This document shows positions 44,180 through 56,675 of a DNA stretch of 64,000 nt, piece after piece; the first letter of the stretch is position 1, and every line of letters starts with the position of its first letter. The notes under the pieces are model-generated. The model saw nothing but the letters and a program-made list of their open reading frames with translations, did not search any database and was not told the DNA's origin. Source of the stretch: Scoparia ambigualis (taxonomy: Eukaryota; Arthropoda; Insecta; Lepidoptera; Crambidae); NCBI GenBank assembly GCA_963921215.1, contig OY992520.1, positions 2,403,487 to 2,467,486 on the forward strand, in the 5' to 3' direction. The translations under genes and the position numbers were made by a program.

Positions 44180-44770
44180 TTAAGCTTTTGCTTTTCCACT
44201 CGTCCAACTATATAGCAAGCTGTCGGAAAGTCGTACTGCTCCTGGCGACACGGCGCTACAATGGACACGGCATGCCTGCTGATGGTGTCACGCGAGCACG
44301 TCGAAACTTGTTACGGACAGGATGCGGACTGGTTAGGGTTGCCAGATGGTCTTTCGAGAGGGGAGAGACCATCTCCTCTTCGGTAGGCCGTTGCAGGTTT
44401 AAGGGGAGAACTTGGTGCTTGCCTTTCGTGGTATTGAAGACATGCCCTTAACCACAGCCAGAAAAACCCGATGGCCCGTCGAGTTTTTCTGGCTGTGGAG
44501 CGGAGGAGGGGGAGTAGAGTCCCACATAAACCCGAGGTCGCCCCGGGCTTCGGTGTATGCGTAAAACATTTTACCTAGTTAAAAAAAACCGTTTCGCTTC
44601 ACCTCCCCCCGTCGAATTTATTTTGATTGGGGGTAGAACAGTCCCCACATAACCTGAAATCGCATATAGCTCTGATGTATGCGTTTAACAGAATTTCAAT
44701 AAGTTTAAAATAGTGGCGGGAGAACACCACGTAACTGGCTGTACTACCCCGCTCAGTTTTTCGAAGCCGT
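44180..44770. repeat. Hairpin-rich tandem repeat, unclassified
   Basis: Contains a perfect 16-bp hairpin (44453-44468 CCACAGCCAGAAAAAC with its complement to 44499) and a smaller one (GATGGTCT/AGACCATC around 44345-44372). Two imperfect tandem units of about 125 bp follow, each with GTCGArTTTwTT, a GGGGG-rich stretch, TAGArCAGTCCCCACATAA-like text and GTATGCGT. An 87-codon plus-strand open stretch (44188-44451) covers the first hairpin, but I recognise nothing in it. It could be the structured UTR of a retroelement. Confidence 0.45.
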
Positions 44771-46431
44771 CATTCATCTCTCTAAGTCCCAGAACACTGG
44801 CAGCGCGGGATGAAAAGTGTCCTTCTATTAGAGGGGGAGGGCATTCCAATTTTTATTAGACGCTTTAAACGAAAGGGTGAAAAGAAATGCCCTTTCTGAG
44901 TTTCTTGCCATTGCTCCTATTGAATGTGACATTCACAAGTAGACAATATTTCTAGCCACTAAAAAAAATTAAAAATGGTTTCTTCGCTCCTAAAATCAAA
45001 TCTTAATCGTGAAATCGCCTTTTTTGTATTATATACATATTTTATTCTTCTAGATAAATTTTCTATATCCCAAATGTTTGGTGAAAATATTTGTTTTCCG
45101 AGCAGGCAACCCTAGGGCAAAGTGTACACTAGATACGGTCTCAAGCGGTTTTTCATGTACACAGCTTCGGCAGTTTCGTGTAGAGAATGAATGAAGAGGC
45201 GGTTTTGCAGGACACGATCAGATACCGGAAGAAAGCTAGCATTATTTAATAGGAATCAGAACTATTCAGAACTGTGTCTCAGTAACTTTACGTTTAGAAG
45301 TGATTTTACGAGTAAGATATAATTATAGTTTACTTCAAACAAAATTGTTGCTGTGCCGTGCAGGACTTGTCTTGACTTTAATGACCAGTAGGTTTATTGA
45401 ATCTTACGTCAAACTTCATCCGTTTCGTGTTTGCTTACGTTTTCTTGATTTAAACTTTTCACAAGTTGACAGTTGTAACGAGAAAGCAGTCACGTCACGG
45501 GCCACACCATAAGCGCCCATAAGGGTGTTATTAAAACACACTTCTCCCACGCAAATGCAAGCCTTTTCTTTATAGGGCTGTCAAAAGGTGAATTTTTCTT
45601 TTATTTTGTACGTAAACAAAGATTAACAAGCCACCAAGGCTAGCTCGAACTGTTTACTGTAATACTGTATAAACTGCTAAGCAAAGACGTCCATAATTGA
45701 AATTAAGTCAGAATTAAAGGTATAATTATTGCCTAATAAGTGTAGGTACATAAAGGTCTTAAAAGTATTTAGTGAAAATAATTTAATCATCTTTTACAGG
45801 TAATGAATTATTACATACAAATTAGGAGTCGCAGAACAAAATCAGTTAAATCATTTTATGCAAATTTTACAGGTGAACACAAAATGTAAAAACCTATTGA
45901 TTCTTTCAACTTTGAAAATGGTTACATATCCGCAATGGGGGGTTATTAAAATATCTTAAATTTTGGAAAAGCGTTGTACTATATTATCGATAAGAGCACT
46001 TTAAACAAACTCGATATCCGGTTTTGTTCCGCGATTAGTTAGATTTATCCCATTTGATCTCAAGTTGAAAGTTGCTACAAAAAGGAAAAGTCGTAAATGA
46101 AAAGCAAACAACGGTCAAATCACATATTTACAAAAACATCTGAATAACATGTATTTATTCGATTTTGTTCCGCAAAAATATTTAAAGTATATTTCTTCAA
46201 AGAATTTAGTCATCTTTGTTGCAATAAAATGATAAAAAATATTTTTTTATCATTTTCCGTTATTGGATTAATCCGTTTACGAACCGAGACGTCATTTCAA
46301 AAGCGATTTTGAAGGGGATTTAGCCGTTTGCGTGTACCACCACAAGATTTTCAAGTATTTAAAAAAAACGGTTTATGGCAAAAAGAAGTAAGCCGGTTTT
46401 GTTCTGCAACTCCTCAAATAATACATAATTA
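44771..46431. other. Unassigned stretch
   Basis: No gene I can support. The 70-codon open stretch at 45300-45512 is unrecognised. The text GTTCCGCGATTAGT, TTTTGTTCCGCAAAAATA and TTTTGTTCTGCAACTCC recurs three times between 46020 and 46415, a faint dispersed motif. Confidence 0.35.
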
Positions 46432-46758
46432 CAATCACGACTATTATCCCCCCAGGGGTTAGTCAGAGACTAGGCAAAGAGGACCGCAATACCAGTCCTC
46501 TACCTTAGTCCACTTTTCACCAAATACGCAGCAGTGAAAGAATACTACCACCCTCTCTCTTCGTTTGGGTGTCGTAAAAGGCGACTAACGGACTAAAGAC
46601 ATACATTCAACAGCATAGAGCGGCGATGGGCTTACTACCTGTCACGCATGTGCAGTCGCTATTTGGTGAAAAGTTGACTATGGCAGAAGATTGCTTTTGC
46701 GGTCCTCGTTGCCTAGTCTCTGACTTATCCTTCGGAGATAATAGTCGTGAATATTATA
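46432..46758. repeat. Two family-A pieces, minus then plus
   Basis: 46432-46530 is minus (ACGACTATTATCCCCCCAGG to CTTTTCACCAAATACGCAGC). 46527-46758 is plus (CGCAGCAGTGAAAGAATACT to TGACTTATCCTTCGGAGATA). Together they form a partial head-to-head palindrome. Confidence 0.8.
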
Positions 46759-49544
46759 TATGTATGTATATAATAATAACTTAAGAATTTATACATATTA
46801 TTGCACAAAAGATCCCAATGGGTCAGACGTGATACAGACGTGCTACTACGAGAGGGAGACCCCTGCGGGCCCCATTAAGATAAGTTATAGTACAATTTTT
46901 ACAAATAAAAAGTAATGACAAATTATTTTACACATTTAAAGGAAAACATCAGAAGCAACCCTATGAGATGGTCGAAGATTCGATAGCGTGACCAAGCGGT
47001 CGGATTCAATTATAAAAGTAACAATTAAGGGTAAACCACGCACGATTTGTTCCATTACATGCGGCTATGCAGATCTCTACCTTAATTCACTCGAGTCAGA
47101 GAACATACTAAGGTGATGGTTTTAAGTGAAAGGTTGCCACGATAAAAGGCATTGCATTTGAAATATTACGACGTAGTCGAGACAGGTCATGTAGCGCTTG
47201 TGTTTGGATTATAATATTATATTAGTTGAGGGGAAGGTGTGAGAGCGCTACAAACTTATTTCAGAGTGCCTCAACAACATAAGCAGCATTTTAGTATTTT
47301 GATAGTAAGTGACATAGCTGTTCCTCAATGTTTGAGCTAAGGTTAATTTTTAAACGAAATTACCGTAGCAGCTTACAATCCTTTTTTAACAATACTAATA
47401 CAAAGTTAGATAAAACCGAAAATATATTCAGATAACCATACCGTATATCTGACCATCATTATAGTAGAGTAGTAAGTGTAGTAAATTAGCTTTATTTTTA
47501 GAGGAAACAAATCATTTGGCCAGGTTGTTTCCTTGCCAAACTGCCCCCATGTAGCCCGGTCTTCCTGCAGAGGTGTTATGCCCCTCATACTCTCCAGGGA
47601 CGTCAAAACGAAGCGTAACAAACTTATGCAGCAGCCGTCTGGATGTCGACCACCCTAATACCGCCGCCAAACAGCGAAATTATAATGCATGCATAATAAC
47701 TGCAAGTTCAGGGTTGGCAATTGTGGGCTGCGGTAGCCGCTTTTCATCAAGCGCGTAAGCTCATTTGCCCACTCAATTGCCGGCAAGGCACAACCCTTGT
47801 GTTGATCGCCATCTTTAGATGTACTTCATGAAATTCTTACCACCAGAGATATTAAGTCATCGTTGCATGCCATTTAAAAAAAAACTTGTTCTTTTAAAGC
47901 ATACTTGACTAAACCAGTACTATTGCTTACACTTTATAATTAAACACTCACAATTGTCGTAAATCAAGTGCGACTCGATATCATGTTGCAGATCAATTGT
48001 ATGCCGGCATTACGTTCTAATCTTGTAATACCTGGGATTACAACTGGATACAGCATTAATTCAATAATATAGAACTGACAAATGGAGGGCAAGTGTAGGC
48101 TTTGCTTAAACCCTTGAATGTAAGGGGTTAGCGGGCAAGTCAGAGATAATTATGCAATCGGCAGGTCTGGTCGGGTCTTGCCGTTCTTGGTTCCAAGGCA
48201 TCCTCGTTGCAGACAAGGGATTTACCTATACGGTTTTCAGTGGTTGTCTTTTTATTCCCGTGGAGCTTTGTGTAGGTACAAGGTACAAGTACATTACCGG
48301 AAATAGGAAAGAGAATATTACACATTTTACCACACAGGGTCAACCATTCTTTCGTGCCCCTAATAACTTTGTAACACTAGTAGGACATAACATATCACAA
48401 TTCAAACATCATGATGATTTTTATTGTACTCTTCGTTATAAAAGAGAAACAAATAAGTAATGTAAAATAAAAGTTACGTGAGTAAATAAAGCAAAGGAAT
48501 CTACCCCTCCGGGAAAATGATATATTATGTATATGTATGTAAATGAACATGAATAAATATGATCAAATTATTATCTCAAAGTTGCCCAGCGAAATGCGGT
48601 GTTCATTTCATGAAAGCTCAACTTCATTACGCGTTCCTTTTAAAGCCCTTCTCTTGAATGTTAATAGGAAAAGTCAATATTCGTTCGGGAACCGCCTTGC
48701 AGCTGCTTATTAAAACTTGTGTTTCGGCTACGGTATCCAGCGGTTGGGTAAAACGTGGGATAATGTCGGAAGTTCTGCTGACCGTTTTTGTTTTCTGTCG
48801 ATACGTTGTATACATGGTTGTGTTGCTAATAATAATTACACGCTAATTAATAATAAACCTGATATTGTTTCTTTTCATTAAGTTGTTTTGAGTACCTATG
48901 TTTCAGTTTTATTGATCTTTAGGTTTTCTGTCCATTTATATGCGTGACTAATGGATAAAATGACAAAACAAGAAAAAGCATCCAATGTTATGGGACAAAA
49001 AAGGTAATATGTTATCAATTTTTGTATTTTGCACTTTTGTGCGTTTTGCCCATATTTTAACTACTTACTCTTACTACTCTTACTCTTTAATTTTCTAGTC
49101 ATTATGGTGTTCTTATCTTCTTTATCGTATTATCATGTTATAACTAGAAATCCTATATTTTGGCAATACTATACCTCGCGTAGTATTACTCGAGTATTTG
49201 GTTTACTCATTAGCCGCCGGAGAACTGGTAATAACTCGCATAGGTAGTAGTACTGAGTTACGCTGGATTAGTTGTAAGTTGAACCCGAGTTCTAGACTGC
49301 AGGCAAACAGAATTATTAGTTTGTGATGTTGTTGAGACCTCAAAACAGCCACCAGGCTGTCACTAGTTGCGCTAGGCAGAAAGAGTTTTTAGTTACTGGA
49401 GCTTGATTTAAGAGGAACTGCGAATGTATTCGTGGATGTAAATGATTTTAGGAGGATTGGGGGTTAAAGTTACTAGCATCCGTAGGTTTACCCGTAAGAC
49501 CCTACACGTGACCCTTGGGTGGTGCTAAATGAGTGACACTGACT
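46759..49544. other. Long unassigned stretch
   Basis: No defensible gene. 46800-46880 has ATCCCAATGGGTCAGACGTG and GAGGGAGACCCCTGCGGGCC, possibly part of a transposon. 47560-47670 resembles a decayed LINE ORF2 C-terminus (PSYSPGTSKRSV in one frame, like the PSSYSPGPFKQGVKRHL of the 58-kb LINE). The 102-codon plus frame at 48152-48460 and the opposed 67-codon minus frame overlap and match nothing I know. Confidence 0.4.
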
Positions 49545-49862
49545 GAGTGGTAGTGCCACGCTGCGTTGAAGCACATATTGGGCTCGCCCGGGGTAATACC
49601 ACCCTCTCAAGAATATCCGGCGTGATATAATGGCACTAGGTTTTGTTGTGTTTCTTCCGCCCAGTGAGTGTTCCCGAGGCCCCTTCCCCTCCCCCCCCCC
49701 CTCACAATTCCTATTCCTTCCTTAACCCTATTCCTTTCTTAAAGGTCGGCAACGCATCTGCGACTCCTCTGGTTTTGCGGGTGTCCTTGGGCGGCGGTGA
49801 TTGCTCTCAATAAGGTGACCCGCCTGCTCGTTTGCCTCCTTCTTATATAGTAAATATAAAAA
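49545..49862 (+). mobile_element. SINE-like element C, near full length
   Basis: TGGTAGTGCCACGCTGCGTT, GGTAATACCACCCTCTCAAG, a run of about ten C at 49688-49700, AAAGGTCGGCAACGCATCTG, CCGCCTGCTCGTTTGCCTCC, then an A-rich tail. Confidence 0.8.
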
Positions 49863-49927
49863 AGGATCGTTTGCAATGCATTTTCCAAGGAATTGTGAAT
49901 ATATTAGTTGGTAGTGGTAGAAGTGAA

Positions 49928-50045
49928 CTAAAAAACATCTCGAGCTCCTCCATGCCTAAGAAGGCACGTAAAGCCGGTTGTTGCTGTTGGTCTTGGTTGT
50001 CGTCGTAAAATGGCAGTCATTAAAAGCAATCAACCCGCATTGTTA
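49928..50045 (+). mobile_element. SINE-B fragment
   Basis: AAAACATCTCGAGCTCCTCC, AGGCACGTAAAGCCG, TCGTAAAATGGCAGTCATTA, CAACCCGCATTG. The tail is lost. Confidence 0.7.
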
Positions 50046-50464
50046 TTATTGTTATCTTTCAATCTCCCTTTGTGTCGTCCATTTGGGAGTTTACAGGCTA
50101 TCAGCCTATGAGATGATGTCGTAAAGCAGTATCTGGAAATGGTTGGAGGCCTGCAGCCAGGAACTGTAAAACGTGTGCAATTCTTTTCTTACAGCAACAA
50201 CACTGATCATTCCGTCTAGTCCGTTTAAAGAATCGCCTCGCGTGTGCAGCGGATTGAATTAGCATTGGCGATTACGCGCCGGCACATGCGGCATGCTCTA
50301 CGACAAATTGCCGCTGCGCAGTACGCTGGTGTAGACTCAACGACCGTACGGAACTTGGGAAGATCAGTATTCAATACAAAACTAAGTAGTTAGTTTTGTA
50401 TTGATTAGTTAGTAAGTTATAACCAAGAGTGGTATGACAAAATGTGAGCCGCGTATAGAAAAGA
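50046..50464. other. Unassigned stretch
   Basis: Locally GC-rich around 50220-50330 (CGATTACGCGCCGGCACATG). No coding family or repeat recognised. Confidence 0.35.
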
Positions 50465-50600
50465 AAATTATTTAGCTAATATTGTGCTACTGCAACAAGC
50501 CCTATCACCAAAGAAACCCAATACAAACATGTAACCGGGGACCTCTGGGTTTGAAACCGATGATAGTTTAACCACTAGACCACAGAGGCGATTAAATCTA
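50465..50600 (-). mobile_element. SINE-G head fragment
   Basis: The minus strand reads CGCCTCTGTGGTCTAGTGGT (A box), CCCAGAGGTCCCCGGTTACA (decayed B box) and GGTGATAGGGCTTGTTGC, the first third of the full copy at 62703-63039. The rest is missing. Confidence 0.8.
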
Positions 50601-50689
50601 TAACCAACTTGCTTACTTTAGGCTCACCAACTCTTTTCAACGAAGTATTTATACGATATTATTTTACTTTATCATCAGTGTAACTTTAT

Positions 50690-51022
50690 TATGAGTCATC
50701 AGTTCTTACATTTCAACTCCAACCACCTACATCAGTTCTTATATTCCAATTCCAACCACCTATAACCACGTAAACGAAGGCTCATCAGAGCAAACCAGTA
50801 GCGTGAACGAGCGCGATCGTTTACCGTAGTCCGGAATCCGGATTGCGTCAGTTTAATTTGGTTACGATTTGTTTCGTCCGTTCCGGTTGGAATAAGCGGA
50901 TTTTTGAGCGGTCTACACATTGATTGGCGGATTTGTTCCGACACTAAATGGATTCGCGGCAATTGATTGGGCGGTGAACGCTTTTGAACAGTTTTCCGTG
51001 GAAGATAACAACAATACATCAT
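50690..51022 (-). repeat. Repeat with a 34-bp duplication, unrecognised open frame
   Basis: ATCAGTTCTTACATTTCAAC + TCCAACCACCTAC occurs twice in tandem (50698-50731 and 50732-50765) with three or so changes. A 96-codon minus frame (50732-51022) covers much of the rest and matches no family I can name. Confidence 0.45.
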
Positions 51023-52059
51023 GTTAGATAAATACTACCGTCAGTCATCTACACCTCGGTAGACAAGTGACTAAGCTCTCTATCTGATTACCGGAGGATC
51101 AAGGTGTTTCGGAATTTTTATGCGTATTTGTCAAGCGTGTGATTAAAGCATTACAAGTAATTAAGCATAATGAACATAAATTATAGCGGACACTTCAGAT
51201 TTCAATGATGGTGACCTTTGCTCAGCAGTAGGACAGTAGGTATACTTTACTTAACAAATTCTCGTGTCAGCTAATATCATGAAAAGTAGTGAAGAGCATT
51301 CCTCATTTTAGCCGCAAGTTGTTTGCGGCTTCACGCTTTGTATTGAAATCGATGATGATTGCACGACGCGTTGGAGGTGTCTCCATCCGTCTGTACCGTC
51401 ATCTGCATAACAATGGACGTTGTTGGACAACATATTGATATGCGGCAGCTGCAGTGTTGTAGTGAGCACCTGTCGTTATTAACCTTTACCGGATATTGAG
51501 CAACCCCTAACTGCATCTTGCAAATGCCCGTCCTCTCCTCTAAATGGATGGGGGCCATCGGAATGTGACGTAGAGAGGTATGCGAAATTATCACCGGTCG
51601 GTAGACCGGTGATAAGTAGGTATACTTTGATCATTTAAACGACCGGACGAGCAACTATGGAATTCCGTGCGGTCTCTCGTCTTTACTGATTACGCTGGAT
51701 GCAAGCAATACAGGACTTTTACCAGCAGTAATAACTGTTCGGTTTTTTATGATGGTGATGATTACGAAAAATTCGTGATATCGTATTGATATTTATTAAT
51801 TAATTATAACATAACTTTTAAACTACGAATATCAGCTGAAAATGTTTGCGTTTCACATTGATTTAAGCTACATCAATACACCAGAAAATTTAATTGATAA
51901 ACATTTGAGGGTTAAGTGCCCAGAAGTGGGACGTTTATAGTCTGAGGATGATCAAATAACATTTACACTACGTTACTACTATACGGAAAAATCAGTAACA
52001 CTATGTTTGCAAGCGCAAGTACTCCAGCGTAATTTTTTTATTTAACTCTTTTGAGACTT
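51023..52059. other. Unassigned stretch with a perfect hairpin
   Basis: The 87-codon minus frame at 51331-51594 is unrecognised. 51588-51599 and 51604-51615 form a perfect 12-bp hairpin with loop GGTA (TTATCACCGGTC). 51905-51945 is a SINE-B end fragment (CCCAGAAGTGGGACGTTTAT). Confidence 0.4.
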
Positions 52060-52120
52060 GAGATCTTCAGTAAAGGAGGAGTAGCCCGCATGCTTGTTTG
52101 CCTCCTTCTGCTATAAAAAA
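52060..52120 (+). mobile_element. SINE-like element C, tail fragment
   Basis: GCCCGCATGCTTGTTTGCCT followed by an A run, the last 60 bp of family C. Confidence 0.6.
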
Positions 52121-52683
52121 AAAGTTAAACCCTCACAGTAGGTAATTTACCATCCCCTGATTTAACAAGAAATATCAGATGCAGTATTAGTATAGTAGTT
52201 ATTTTATGTTTGCAAGCGAGCAAGCTAAGAAGGTAAAAATGACTTGCTGTCCAGATTTGCACAAATCTTGTTTCCCTTTTCTGTTAGCTGTAAAAAATTT
52301 TCAAAAATTTTTTTTTTTCTGAAAGAAGATTCTTTATATATTTTTTTTCAAATGTTTGTTGAGTGGTTACTGTAAAGTCCTGTCAGTATTTAAAAAGAAA
52401 ACTTTCTTAACTATAAATAACTACATCAACATTATTTATGGGATTTATGTTTATTGATTTGGTTTTATTTGCAAACTAACTGAGCTGATTCTAGAATTTT
52501 TTATTTATTTTTTTATGAAGAAAACCAACTGCGTAGCAATACAATATCTTCTAACATAGTACATAAAAATAATCTAAGGCTAATAACAGGTTTCTCTTAA
52601 CATTGCTAATCGCATAGGACGTGAGACAAAAAAAAAGTGATGATATGTAAAATGTAAATTGATTTAGTTTAAAAAAATACATA
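52121..52683. other. Unassigned AT-rich stretch
   Basis: No feature recognised. Confidence 0.35.
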
Positions 52684-53711
52684 CTCAACTAACAATATAC
52701 CCTTTTAAAATTAATGTATAAGGTCCATACTCTTATCATCTTATAATCTTATAATTGTTTTAAAATAGTAATCAATATGTTAATGAACCTTATAATGGTA
52801 CATTGTAAGAAGATTCAGCTAATACTACCATTATTCTTGTAGTTTAGTTGGGTAAACGGTAATAAATCCAAATAATATAGCCACAATAAGGTTTCAAAAT
52901 GTGGTATTCTTATATTCTTATAATATTCAAAAGCTATGTAAAGGTTTCTAATAGGGCCAATTATTCTTATAAAAGCAATGCACAGAGTAACTATACATTG
53001 CTTTTTAATTTATAGGAGCTTTTTATAAGATGTCTATATGACAAAAGAGTAAAAGCATATAATAATAATATAGTCTTTATAAGAATGAAAGCAAACCGCA
53101 TTCGATTATATATTATTTATAAGAGCGTTATTCTCTATATGACTACATTCAAGTGGTCTATATAACTTTACAAAAACATGGTTCATCATGGTTAAAATTA
53201 TCTAGCTGTTACGAAAAACAGCCACGGGTTCCGCCGCCCTACTAAATCCATTGAAATTTTGGTGTAGAGATTTAAAAAAAGACTGGTCAGTAAAAATCAA
53301 TATTTCCTTCATATAACTTAAAAATATTACGTGTGTTTGTTACAACACTTATAACTCGAGAACGGCTGGACCGATTGCCATGGTTTTTGATTTGTTGATT
53401 TGTTTCCGTCCCGAATAGCAGAATACATCTTAAAAACAATGAAAACTCGATATGTGTAATGAATCATTTCAATAAATGCTGATTTGTTTATTACATGTCA
53501 AACATTTGTTGTCAAATCCTGTCAAATAGTGTAATTTTTTTTTTGGAGCTTATGGCCTGGTTGCTGAGACCTTTAAGCCACAACTTTATTTTTTTCTGAA
53601 GACATCATGTGTGCGTTCAGAAATTTATTTTTTGTAAAATGTCTCCAAAGTTCAGGTACTGTTATATTTGTTTGTTTTAGACATTAATTTGTGAAAATTA
53701 TTTATTAATTA

Positions 53712-54682
53712 CTAGCTGACCCGGCGAACTTCGTACCGCCTAACAGTCAATGAATGTCGTGTTACTTTTTAGCTGAACTAATTTAGGCTTTGATGAACGT
53801 AATACAATGATACAAAATAATATATTAATATAGATAGAAACAAAAAAGTATTTTATTATGATGAATGATGATGAAAACATACATACAGAATAAGAATAAA
53901 AAAATAAAAAAATAATAATAATTAAGTACTTCAAACTCATGTCAGAAAAAAATGATTGAAAACTATGTTGTGCAGATTGGGACAAAAAAAAAAAAACTCG
54001 GATTAATTCATTAATAGGATTTTCATTCAAGCACTTTGTGGTAAACGACATTCTTTGTTTTTTGGTCAGGCGCAAGAACAAATAAAGCGGATGGTTTGCC
54101 GACACGTGAGCATGCCACGTACAATTGACCATGAGAAAAACATGCATTTTCTAGATTGAGGCCACAAATAGTCAAGGATTGGCCCTGTGATTTGTTGATC
54201 GTCATGGCGAAGGCAAGACGAATCGGGAATTGAATTCGTTTAAACTCAAAGGGCATATCCGTTGGGATCATCGGAATCCATGGAATAAGAACTTCCTCAT
54301 CTTTAAATTTTCCTTTAAGTATCGACGCGTGAATCACATTGCTCATCAGTTTTCTTATCACCAAACGCGTTCCATTACACAGTTTTGGTTGGTTTAAATT
54401 TCTAAGCATGATGACTACCGAGCCAACTTTAAGTTTTAAATTGTGCGGTGGTAAACCAGGCACATCCAAGGAGTTTAAAAATTCAGTTGGATAATTAGTG
54501 GCTTCTTCTTCGTTTGTTACACAGTCGATAGATTTAAATGAATACAGAGTACCTACGATTTTATTTTGAATTATAAAATTGAGGTCATCTACATCTTTAT
54601 TTTTAGCGGCCAAAATTGCTCGCTCACTTAACCATTTAGTATTTTTGTGGTTAGCAATGATATCCGGGAATACTTTGTTTTA
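53712..54682 (-). mobile_element. 5'-truncated Helitron
   Basis: Minus-oriented. The 3' terminus reads GGTACGAAGTTCGCCGGGTC, then AGCTAG, with CTAG at 53712-53715 followed by T on the minus strand, the canonical Helitron end. An AT-rich tail and the C-terminal part of the helicase precede it. The Rep domain and most of the helicase are missing, so the copy cannot move itself. Confidence 0.85.
54023..54682 (-). pseudogene. Helitron PIF1-like helicase, C-terminal part
   Basis: An open frame of 196 residues from the first methionine, continuing upstream in frame to about 54680 (KWLSERAILAAKNKDV). Features: GSVVIMLRNLNQPKLCNGTR (residues 64-83), helicase motif V as TINKSQGQSL (138-147), and motif VI as LYVACSRVGK (164-173). 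These are SF1 PIF1-family signatures in Helitron Rep/Hel proteins, which unwind the donor strand during rolling-circle transposition. The ATPase motifs I-III and the HUH nuclease are absent through truncation. No internal stop. Confidence 0.85.
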
Positions 54683-54749
54683 TATATAATACGGCTATTA
54701 AAAAGTTATTAATTTTGGCAATGTAAGCCATTATAAGAATTATTTTTGT

Positions 54750-55544
54750 TAGTTGGGTAGAATATAAAACATACAAAAATAATAATATTCATTTACACAA
54801 ATAATAATATTTATTATCAATATATTAAATAAATAGACATCTTCATTATCACTAAGTTATATACTTACTTAGGTTCAAATATGTTCCTCGTTAAAATAGA
54901 TTGTTTCCAGTGGTTCGTGAAAAAGATTTTAAGTAAGTATATATTTACCCGTGCAAAGTCGCACAGGAGTTAGTTTTTTAACTAAATATGCAAAAATATT
55001 TTTTATGATTGTTCTGTCTTTACTATTATCACCAGTTTATAAAAGTCCCACTGCTGGTCCAATACGGGCTTTACAGGTTTTAACGACAGCCTACTTACAA
55101 CAACAACCAGGCCCAATGATTATTATTTATTTGGTTTGGTTTATTTGGACATACAAGATCGCGACTCCAACGTAGCGCCATCGCACCTCGGTCGCTAAAA
55201 TAGAAACACACCTTGAGAACGCGGGGCGATAACAAACGTCATTCAAAGTCCAGACCTATATCCCCCGTTTGACCGATAATCCCCGGGGAATGGGTCCACG
55301 ACGCCGCAATATGTTCCGGGGCGCGACGGATGAGCGCACCGATTGATCGGGAAACATCTTTTATGGATGGTAAAATGCCCCAATTAATTCTGTTGCTAGT
55401 ATGTGAAAGAAAGCTTGGTTGGACATGGGAATGATAAATATACTTTTCTATTTACACTTACACTTCTTTTCTAATTCACTACGGGTAAGTACTTTACAAC
55501 GCTACAAACATTGATGATAGCGACTTAATTAGATTTTCTTTACA
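54750..55544. other. Mostly unassigned; SINE-B scrap and GC-rich patch
   Basis: 55045-55115 reads AGTCCCACTGCTGG...CAATACGGG...GTTTTAACGAC, a minus SINE-B piece. 55195-55370 is GC-rich and single-copy here (AACGCGGGGCGATAACAAAC, GATAATCCCCGGGGAATG), similar in character to 31.2-31.4 kb. No exon could be defended. Confidence 0.4.
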
Positions 55545-55672
55545 ACTAACAAGCCCTACCGCCAACCAAAGGGAGCACAAACATGTACCTGCCTCTTGCT
55601 GGAAATCAAAATAAGGAACTCTGCGTCTAAAACCGGTGTTCTAAATCACTAGACCACAGAGGCAGTTAAATC
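55545..55672 (-). mobile_element. SINE-G head fragment
   Basis: The minus strand reads TGCCTCTGTGGTCTAGTGAT, GTTTTAGACGCAGAG and TTTGGTTGGCGGTAGGGCTT. As at 50465-50600, only the head survives. Confidence 0.75.
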
Positions 55673-56549
55673 TACTTTTACTGAACATCTTTTGTGTGAC
55701 TGTCTGTAAACTTCCGGCTCTCATAATATATCCATAACTTCTAAAGAAGTCTGTTCCTTTAGAGGGTAAGAAATAAAAATACTCAGATTATGTGATTATA
55801 TTCAATATTGTAAATTACAAACAAATACAACGCAATAATCAACGAATCCCATTCTAATGATAACGCAATGTATCAAACTAATAAACAATTACGTTACTCT
55901 GAATCGGCCAAAATAATTACTACATAATTCCACACACAAGGCAGTTATCGCGAGCCATTAATACACAAATAGCTCCAAATAAAAATCTAAATTGGTGGGC
56001 GCGCTCTGACTTAACACGCAACTTTGACAATTCGTGACTAAGTTTGTGCCCTAACGAGGTAACCGATACCGAAATGCCGAGTAGTACAAGTGTTTCGTTC
56101 GCTTTGAACCATTCATTGTTGGTGCTTTCTCGTTGTAGTTAAGCTACGATTCGAGATTGTGCTGCGGAGCACACCGATTTCATTCAAGCGTTAGGAAGGA
56201 ATAAAGAAAACAGTAAGTTTTACAACTTGAGGCAAGAGGCCTTCACCCATCAGAGCCAAGGACTCCATCATTGGATTCAAGTCATTGCTACAATTGATAG
56301 GTATTGACAGTGCATAGAAAAATCAGAAGAACACTTTTCGCGCATTATGTCTTAAATAATTTTAAAACCTGGTATAATTTAGGCAATGGAATCTCTATTT
56401 TTATACTACCTAGTAGCTCACTGCGACGATTATTCATAACGTAACTATCAATTAATCTACTTTTATAAAAAAAAGTTACTAAATATAACATAAAGGGACA
56501 GCTTCAGATTTACACCAGATTTACTTCATGCGCATCTTAGCCACTCAAC
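55673..56549. other. Unassigned stretch
   Basis: No feature recognised. Confidence 0.35.
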
Positions 56550-56675
56550 CGTCGACGTTAACTACAGTCACCTAAAAAAATTAAAAATGTACGTCGACGG
56601 TGACTAGAGTCACCGAGAATTCTAAGCTCCAAACGTCCACGGTTACTACAGTCCCCCAATAAATAGCTCAAAGCA
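56550..56675 (+). repeat. Three tandem copies of a 42-bp unit
   Basis: CGTCGACGTTAACTACAGTC (56550), CGTCGACGGTGACTAGAGTC (56592) and CGTCCACGGTTACTACAGTC (56634) are spaced exactly 42 bp apart. The second half of each unit has diverged. Although 42 is a multiple of three, stops are present in the repeat. Confidence 0.8.

Larger units (their letters stand above)
52684..54749. mobile_element. Candidate AT-rich DNA element with a Helitron nested inside
   Basis: The left end CTCAACTAAC (52684-52693) and right end GTTAGTTGGG (54738-54747) are near-complements. Inside, 52690-53200 is dense in CTTATAA/TTATAAG motifs and 54690-54735 has ATTATAAGAATT. The right end resembles GCTAGTTGGG at 5595-5604, where the neighbouring block is also TAAG-rich. 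A Helitron fragment (53712-54682) occupies the right half. No transposase; element status is a hypothesis. Confidence 0.35.

Noticed and set aside
48152..48460. 102-codon plus-strand open frame as a host exon
   Set aside because: No recognisable domain, a long overlapping frame on the other strand, and no splice or conservation evidence available.
51331..51594. 87-codon minus-strand open frame with His/Cys-containing segments
   Set aside because: I could not match it to a family or see a zinc-finger spacing; left as unassigned.
53880..54147. 135-codon minus-strand open frame ending at 53740
   Set aside because: It overlaps the end of the Helitron helicase in another frame and is made of AT-rich 3' non-coding sequence.
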